This document shows, piece by piece, positions 56,850 to 64,000 of a stretch of 64,000 bases of DNA. The first letter of the stretch is position 1. Each line of letters begins with the position of its first letter. The stretch lies in contig JAMPIV010004903.1 in NCBI GenBank assembly GCA_024509875.1, positions 322,001 to 386,000 of the forward strand, written 5' to 3'. The DNA comes from Oreohelix idahoensis. Its lineage: Eukaryota > Mollusca > Gastropoda > Stylommatophora > Oreohelicidae. The notes under the pieces are model-generated. The model ran no database searches. It saw only the letters and a program-made list of their open reading frames with translations, and was not told where the DNA came from. Position numbers and translations under genes: made by a program.

Positions 56850-58977
56850 CTGTAGAGCCCTTTTCGTAGACCTCTACACTCCTTTACAGTATGAAGGTAG
56901 TATCATATTAGAAATATGTTGTCCTACCTCTGTAATAACTTTGCGCACCGACTCACATGAGAGTAAGTCTTATTGGTGAGTTTGATTTCATTAGCGCACG
57001 GTTGTGCACTAAGGCGTATAGGGGGTTATGCAGACCGCACGTGTATCTAGACAGTCAGTCTACGTCATAGCTGGGGTTGAGAAGTTTAGGGCCCAAGAGT
57101 CAGTCCATTGATTCTTGGCGTTCGAACCCGTGTTGCGGGTATATTTTTATTGTGTATGACCGTCCGTCTGTTAGCAAGATGAGGACTCGGGTCAACAGCA
57201 TTCTAGTGATATTTCTTGGGAAAAAGAAGCAAGTATGATTTTAGATAACTATGTATTTCGTTCTCATGTAGACGTCTAGTTGTACCAATGACGTATTGGT
57301 GCAAAATGGAGTCCTACTTGAAACTTATTATATGAATTGTAAAGCCGACGGATTCCGACGTTAGGATCATCCAGGATTGGCTTGATATATATTTATGATA
57401 AAAAAATCAGTATTCGGCCGTTACGAATACGTACCCCGCAAAGCAGAGGTGACTCAAGTATTTGCTATATCTAAGCTATGATGCCACGAAGGTCGTGGGC
57501 AGAAAAGTATATTATTGTTATTCTTCATTGATTGAAAATAAGAGGCCAGTACTAAAAGGAGATACGTAGTATCGGAACATTATATGATATAAAAGACCTG
57601 ACAAGGTTCTCCGTCATTGCCAAGGTCATAGGACAGTGGAAGATTAACATATCTTATATAACTGCCTCATTTGTTTAATTGGATGCCATGTTATGAACAC
57701 TGTATAACTAGTCTGACGTTACTTAAGAGGTTATCTTAAGGAACGAATTAACTGTAATTTGAAATATGAAAACTTACGTTGTGTGCTGTCCAGTGAACGT
57801 CAACCATCCGTCGTCAACATTGAATGTTCGTCTAGTCAACCGTATGATGTCAAATAAATTGAATGAACTATACACCTTCTTGGCATTAGTTGATATGCCC
57901 ATGGTTGGAAGTTCAAGTTGACTTTTCACTACTTCGTTCAGAAATTGAATCCATTCGCGTTATGTCAAGTAGACAGATTCAACAAACCCATGTTTCACAC
58001 TTTCAAACAACAACAAACGAACCCAACAGTATGGCGGCCAAGTGTGGTTTGAAAAAATAGCCAGTTTTCAATAGCGGAAACGAACTCCAGTCTACAATCA
58101 AAACTCGGTTGAAAAGAAATATGGTATCTTTCAAGGCGACAACAGCCTGGACCTTGCAGCAATTCTAACGGTCATTACAGGACTTTAAGCAGATGTCTCA
58201 TACATGCAGTCCCGGATGCGAGGAATATTTTTTTGTTAGCCGGTTGAGATAAGTAAAAACGTCGTGTTGTTATTACACCGTTTTACGTGTAGCTGCATCT
58301 GATCTAGTAATATGTCCACTGTTTCTTTATTCATGTTGCATGTTCTATGTTCAATGTTTTTTGTGGGAGGTAGGGAGTTTGATCTGACAAACGAGGTTCA
58401 TCTCGAAGTCGATTCGGGCTCTTTGTCAGATGTTCTGTAGGTTTTGAATTATAAGTTTCAATTGAGCGATAATTCCGGTTCAAGGCTAGAAACCTTGCTG
58501 TAGTTCCGATCGCTACTTGCTTCTTATGATAGTAGTTGTTTAGCTGTTCCGTCAAGTTTTAATCGTTGTTTTTGGTAGTTATTTTACTCGTACTTAGTTT
58601 TATGATGTATTTTGTTTGTATTATGCGTTCTTCTAACCTGACTGTCGTTCAGTTTCTTACACCATTGATGTCTATACACTGTGTTGTCAACTGTCTTGTG
58701 TATTATCGGATCGTAGATGTCATCGTAATTTTTTACGACATTCTATTTTAGTTCCACGTTTTTATTTTTGTTGATTTCTACGACTGTTTTCATTTGTCTT
58801 GATTATCGTGTCGTGTTAGTATTGTGCTATTGTCTGTCACATTATTGCTTTCATACCATTTCATGTTATAAATTACTTTATTAATTATTAATATAATTGC
58901 CTATTATATGACTTGATTTTACCGTTCTAGGACAGGAACGAAGACCACTCGTTGTAGTAACACTTTTAAGTAGTATT
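56850..58977. other. Unassigned sequence after copy D
   Basis: No 3' LTR, RT or other gene was found. Short open stretches have no recognisable motif. It may contain the rest of copy D beyond recognition, or flanking DNA. Confidence 0.4.
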
Positions 58978-61735
58978 ATTACATAATAATAATAATAATA
59001 AATTCTTTAAGCGCCAAACACGGCGCATAAGGCAGAAACCAGTGCTCTCCAGGTTGTTCGTTGTGACGCCACTCCTCTTAGCTCTTGCACATTATTTAGG
59101 CCCAACGTTCTTCCTTCTCTTATTATTGTTCTTCTGAGTGTTTCTTTTGGTCTTCCTTTTTTCCGCTTACCCTCAGGAACCCAAGTGAGCGCCTGTAGTG
59201 GTATTCTGTTGTTTTGCATTCGTAGGGACATGACCGATATATGACCATCGTCTTTTCCTTATATAGTCGGAGACATATTTCTGCCTAGAGTCTTCTCTTA
59301 TTTGTCGATTAGTCTTGAATTCTTTCCAACTGATGTTCATGAGTTTTCTAAGACATTTGTTCTCGAATGTATTCAGCTTGTTCTCCAATGATTTTGTTAT
59401 TTTCCAACTCTCACAGCCGTATGTTAACACTGAGATAACATTTGAATTAAACAGACGAAGCTTGGTATGTATATTCAATGATCGTAATTTCCAAATGTTA
59501 GATAATCTATTGAAGGCGCTAGCTGCCAAAGCAATTCTAGTATGGATTTCTCTTGTTGTGTCACCATCCTGAGTCATTTTACTGCCTAAATAATTGAAAC
59601 TTTCAACTTTCTGTAGTTTTTCCCCGTTCAAGATGATATCAAAGGTCTCGTTAGAAAAGTTCATAGCTTTAGTTTTAGAGGCATTTATTTGGAGACCAAT
59701 TTTAACCGAGAGATGACACAAATTATTTATTGCTTCTTGGGATTGTCTTGGTGTTGACTTAAGAATGCTACATCATCTGCGAAATCCAGGTCCCCCAGGA
59801 ATTTTCCATTTGTCCATTTTATACCCAATTGTTCATTGTGGGTATAGTTTCTCATAACCCAATCAATAGCTATTCCAAAAAGTAGTGGTGACATAATACA
59901 GCCTTGTTTCACCCCTGTTTCTACTGTAAACCATTCTGTATTCCCTTTATTTGTTCTAACACAACATCTTGCATTGTCATATAGCGCTTTGATTATATTC
60001 ACATATTTTGTTGGAAAACCATAGATTGTAAGTATCTTCCACAATGATGGGCGGTGTAGACTATCAAAGGCTTTTTGAAAATCGACGAAGGTGATAATAA
60101 GTGGCGATTGCCTTTCCACTGATTCTTCTATAATTGTTCTTAGTGTGAATATTTGATCAATACATGATCGTTTCGGCCTGAAACCCGCTTGTTCTTCTCT
60201 GATCTTTTCGTCAGCATGCAATTTAAGTCTTTCTAACATCATGCAACATAATAATTTTCCAGGTACTGATAATAGAGATATACCACGCCAGTTATTACAG
60301 TCTGATAGATCACCTTTCTTCGGTAACTTTACAATAATACTGTCTTTCCATTGTTGTGGTGGTTGTTCTTCTCTCCATACTTCATTTATAATATCTAAAA
60401 TTCTCAAGAGGTTGTTGTCATTAACTGCTTTAATCATTTCCCCTGAAATTTCGTCAACTCCAGCAGCTTTAAAATTTTTTAATCTTTTAACGGCTTGTTT
60501 GATCTCGTCCAGCGTGAATTCATCGCAAGTTATTGGCAAAGTGGTTGTGGATGTTTCATTATTAAAATCAGGTGTTACTGTTGGTGGTGGTCTGTTTAGC
60601 ACCTCCATGAAGTGCTCAGCCCATCTCTTCATTTGTTCTTTTTCTGTTGGTATTGAATTCCCTAATTTACCTTTAACAGGTGTTTCCATAGCAGTAGGCT
60701 GGTGACATAGTTGTTTTGTAATTTGATAAAGGCACCTACTATTACCAGTTCTTGCAGCATTTTCAGCTTCTACGGCCAGTTCATTGATGAAATGTCTTTT
60801 ATCTCTTCGAGTTTTTGTCTTCACTTCTTTATTTAACAAGTTATAAGTTAGTTTGCAAGATTCAACTGCATTATGTGTACTTGCCGCTAGTAGTTTAAGT
60901 TTTGCTGTTTTCCTTTCTTGTATTTTATCCCAAGTATCTTCTCTCATCCATTTTTTCTTTTTATGTACTAGGTATCCGGTGGTCGCTACAGCTGCTTCTG
61001 TCATTGCTGTTCTCAGTTGTTCCCATTTAGTATCGATTGTCTTGGTGGTGATATCGTTGTCAATTTTGCCTAAAGCATCGAAATAGTTGTTCATTTTGAC
61101 ATTATATTCCTTCTTTATATCATTTGATTGCAGTCTGTGTACATCTATTCTTCTATTTTTATTCGCCATTTTGATTCATACAGCCTATGCCATGAGTACC
61201 GAGATATCTTTGTACTCCATCGTTGTTGTCACCTACTTTGGCGTTAAAATCACCCATGACTGCTATTATGTCATGCTTGGGTATTGTGTTGATGGTACTT
61301 AGAAGTGCTTCATAGAAGTCATCTTTTGTGGTATCAAGAGCGTCGTTAGTTGGTGCATAACATTGTACAATTGAGAGCTTGAAAAATCGTGTCTGAAATC
61401 TAGCTAATATTAGCCTCTCATTGATAGGTACCCAGCTGATAAGCGATGCTGCTGCTTTCTGTGTCATTAGGATGGCTACTCCCTCTGTGTGACGATTATC
61501 ATTACTACCAGAGTATATAATTTGCTTTTTTTCTTCTGAAATATATTTTATGCCCTTCCCCGTCCATCTACACTCGCTGACACCCAATAAGTCCAACTTA
61601 TAATTATCCATTTCTTTAATTACTTCTTCCAATTTTCCGTCTTGATACATAGTTCTTACATTCCAGTATCCAATTTTAGAAATCTCCTTAGCCCCCAAGA
61701 TATTAGAGTGAGTCATGTTTACTGTCGAGCCTGGT
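58978..61735 (-). pseudogene. AP-endonuclease LINE, nearly complete coding region, minus strand
   Basis: Read from 61716 downward: endonuclease (MTHSNIL..., GYWNVRTMYQ, GVSECRWTG with the catalytic Glu, YAPTND, GDFNAKVG), then after a deletion (about 256 bp relative to the plus-strand copy) the RT frame 61169-59727 with VDFQKAFDSLH and FADDVAFLS, a frame change near 59755, the C-terminal frame 59721-59173 (INASKTKAMNF, LTYGCESW, RRWSYIGH), and a last frame to 59007 with GKRKKGRPKETLRRT and ALCAVFGA. A short (ATT)n tail lies at 58984-59001. The layout fits an RTE-like or related AP-endonuclease LINE; the clade is not resolved. The deletion and frameshifts make it inactive. Confidence 0.88.
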
Positions 61736-61833
61736 TCTGTTTCGGTAACAATAGCTTGTTTTACGATAGTGAATTGTTAACTCACTGATCAACCCTCCGA
61801 TCCAACCGACCGATTACATAATAATATTGAATA

Positions 61834-63027
61834 ATGTCTACCTTAGACTATTTTATTAAGCAGGCTAAGGCGCTTAATATACCTCAGGATGAGATTAGAT
61901 CATTTGCTATGACAGAATATAAAGAATCTCAAAGGTTGGAATCTCAAAGATTGGAAGCTGAAAAGTTACGTTTGGAAAATTTGAAATTTGAGGCAGATCA
62001 AAAACGGATTGAGGCTGAGGAAAATGAAAAGAAGTTGAAATTTGAGGCAGATCAAAAACGGATTGAGGCTGAGGAAAATGAAAAGAAGTTGAAATTTGAG
62101 GCAGATCAAAAACGGATTGAGGCTGAGGAAAATGAAAAGAAGTTGAAATTTGAGGCAGATCAAAAACGGATTGAGGCTGAGGAAAATGAAAAGAAGTTGA
62201 AATTTGAGGCAGATCAAAAACGGATTGAGGCTGCGGAAGAGGAGAAAAAAATGAGATTAGCCGCTGAATTAGAAGATAAACGATTTCAGCGTGAGTCCGA
62301 ACAGAAAAAATTCGAGGCTGAAGAAAAATTTAAAAGAGATGCTGCAGAAAAAGAAAGACTACTTAAAATTGAGATGGACAATAAGCAAAGAGATGCTGCA
62401 GAAAAAGAAAGACTACTTAAAATTGAGATGGAAGTTAAACAAAAGGAAATGGAAGAAAGGAGATTAATAGCTGAACAAAATACAAGAAGACTTCAGCTTG
62501 AGACAGAAGAGAATGAAAAGAAACGTCAGCATGATTTGAAACTTGCCGAATTGGAATTTGATAGAATAAGATTGTCAAGTGAATGTAATACACAAAAGAC
62601 TCAGGAAGGCCAGTCTTCATCTAGACATGAGAATTTTAGAGAGATTCATCTCAAATTGCCTAAATTTACTCCACCATCCGACGATGTCATATTTTTTTTG
62701 GACAGGTTTGAGGCTACATGTCGATCGTACAACTTCAATGCGCAGCTTAAGGACGATTTACCCGTTGCTTTCGCCATGCAACAAAACAATTTCCCTAGAA
62801 ATCGTTCGATAAGTAGCGATAGAAATTTTCAAAGGGGAAGTAATAATAATTTCAACTTTGGTCATTTTCAAAAGGGGAAACAATACTCACATTCTGCTCC
62901 ATTTAATGTATCATGGGGTCCAGCTCACAGATCTCAAGATTTTAGTAACAACAATCCTAAATATAATCAAGGTAATAATAATAAAATATATTTCAGAAGA
63001 AAAAAAGCAAATTATATACTCTGGTAG
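61834..63027 (+). CDS. Gag-like ORF with 54-bp internal repeats, cut by a LINE
   Basis: 397 codons. It starts MSTLDYFIKQAKALNIPQ, then a long Lys/Glu-rich coiled coil with five tandem copies of an 18-residue unit (LKFEADQKRIEAEENEKK; units start at 61981, 62035, 62089, 62143 and 62197). It continues with a capsid-like start (LPKFTPPSDD..FLDRFEATCRSYNF) comparable to FVEKDDDIEGYLGRFE in copy B Gag, so it probably belongs to a related LTR retrotransposon. Most of the capsid region and any zinc knuckle are missing: after ...LPVAFAMQQNNF comes an Asn-rich stretch. From 62981 the sequence is LINE, so the last 15 codons are not gag. No LTR or pol found. Confidence 0.65.
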   Translation: MSTLDYFIKQAKALNIPQDEIRSFAMTEYKESQRLESQRLEAEKLRLENLKFEADQKRIEAEENEKKLKFEADQKRIEAEENEKKLKFEADQKRIEAEENEKKLKFEADQKRIEAEENEKKLKFEADQKRIEAAEEEKKMRLAAELEDKRFQRESEQKKFEAEEKFKRDAAEKERLLKIEMDNKQRDAAEKERLLKIEMEVKQKEMEERRLIAEQNTRRLQLETEENEKKRQHDLKLAELEFDRIRLSSECNTQKTQEGQSSSRHENFREIHLKLPKFTPPSDDVIFFLDRFEATCRSYNFNAQLKDDLPVAFAMQQNNFPRNRSISSDRNFQRGSNNNFNFGHFQKGKQYSHSAPFNVSWGPAHRSQDFSNNNPKYNQGNNNKIYFRRKKANYILW

Positions 63028-64000
63028 TAATGATAATCGTCACACAGAGGGAGTAGCCATCCTAATGACACAGAAAGCAGCAGCATCGCTTATCAGCTGG
63101 GTACCTATCAATGAGAGGCTAATATTAGCTAGATTTCAGACACGATTTTTCAAGCTCTCAATTGTACAATGTTATGCACCAACTAACGACGCTCTTGATA
63201 CCACAAAAGATGACTTCTATGAAGCACTTCTAAGTACCATCAACACAATACCCAAGCATGACATAATAGCAGTCATGGGTGATTTTAACGCCAAAGTAGG
63301 TGACAACAACGATGGAGTACAAAGATATCTCGGTACTCATGGCATAGGCTGTATGAATCAAAATGGCGAAAGACTTCTAGAACTTTGTGAAATATCAAAC
63401 CTCGTTGTGGCAGACACCATCTTTCCACATAAGAATATCCACAAGATAACATGGAATTCACCTGATGGCAGAACTAAGAACCAGATAGATCACTTCTGCA
63501 TAAGCGCTAAATTCGCTCATCAGTTCAAGACGTCAGAGCATACAGAGGTGCAGAGATCGGAAGCGATCATAACCTCTGCATAGCTAAAATGAGAATTAAA
63601 CTGAAGAAGTTATACCAACCAAATAAAAATAGAAGAATAGATGTATACAGACTGCAATCAAATGATATAAAGAAGGAATATAATGTCAAAATGAACAACT
63701 ATTTCGATGCTTTAGGCAAAATTGACAACGATATCACCACCAAGACAATCGATATTAAATGGGAACAACTGAGAACAGCAATGACAGAAGCAGCTGTAGC
63801 GACCACCGGATACCTAGTACATAAAAAGAAAAAATGGATGAGAGAAGATACTTGGGATAAAATACAAGAAAGGAAAACAGCAAAACTTAAACTACTAGCG
63901 GCAAGTACACATAATGCAGTTGAATCTTGCAAACTAACTTATAACTTGTTAAATAAAGAAGTGAAGACAAAAACTCGAAGAGATAAAAGACATTTCATCA
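62981..64000 (+). pseudogene. AP-endonuclease LINE, plus-strand copy, 5'-truncated and running off the window
   Basis: Starts within the endonuclease (KYISEEKKQIIYSG) and matches the minus-strand LINE almost base for base. It has the 256-bp segment missing there (about 63370-63625), including IFPHKNIHKITWNSPDGRTKNQIDHF, the last endonuclease motifs. A frame change near 63520 separates the endonuclease frame from the next, which is open from there to the window end (RRIDVYRLQSNDIKKEYN and onward). The RT core would lie beyond 64000. 5' truncation makes this copy inactive. Confidence 0.88.

Overview
This window is animal genomic DNA made almost entirely of transposable elements and tandem repeats. 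No intact host gene can be recognised. The mix of elements (Ty3/gypsy elements with an inverted pol order, a LINE with a restriction-enzyme-like endonuclease, LINEs with an AP-type endonuclease, hAT-like short elements, GATA microsatellites and minisatellites) fits an invertebrate, perhaps a mollusc or other lophotrochozoan. That placement is inference from repeat content and is weak.

The dominant theme is one lineage of LTR retrotransposon present in four copies plus one solo LTR and one related gag. The two copies with both LTRs are B (5812-15318, flanked by the 5-bp target duplication GATGT) and C (32462-42567, flanked by CTCAA). Copy A (1-about 4782) lacks its 5' end because the window starts inside it. 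Copy D (about 52660-56849) has a gag, then an unusual short pol remnant. In A, B and C the pol order read directly from the sequence is protease, integrase, reverse transcriptase, RNase H. That is the Ty1/copia-like order known inside Ty3/gypsy only from the Gmr1 group. LTRs are long (about 2.0-2.6 kb). B has LTRs that differ at only about a dozen positions and is the youngest; C is older and has many stops and frameshifts.

Layout: 1-4782 copy A and its 3' LTR; 5279-5520 a LINE 3' scrap; 5812-15318 copy B; 15319-17652 a 39-bp satellite of about 60 monomers starting exactly at the B insertion site; 18403-19097, 22160-23702 and 23703-29924 three copies of a REL-endonuclease LINE, the last nearly full length and split by a solo LTR (27466-29725, target duplication GCTAC); 19229-20312, 30538-31160 and 31662-32190 three hAT-like non-autonomous elements with 8-bp target duplications, the middle one carrying an extreme poly-G tract; 32462-42567 copy C; 42859-42994 a possible host terminal exon; 43672-43925 an AT-rich minisatellite; 44655-45860 GATA-type microsatellite interrupted by a minus-strand LINE end; 45960-46319 and 50276-50560 ends of another LINE; 46435-48262 a decayed hAT transposon containing a 32-bp minisatellite; 48645-49160 a tRNA-derived SINE candidate; 52660-56849 copy D; 58978-61735 (minus) and 62981-64000 (plus) two almost identical copies of an AP-endonuclease LINE in inverted orientation around a second gag-like ORF at 61834-63027.

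The genes do not form a cellular pathway. Gag and Pol of each element would work together in its own retrotransposition, but only copy B comes close to being intact: it has one frame change between gag and pol at an A6 run and one 1-bp deletion just before the RT active site.
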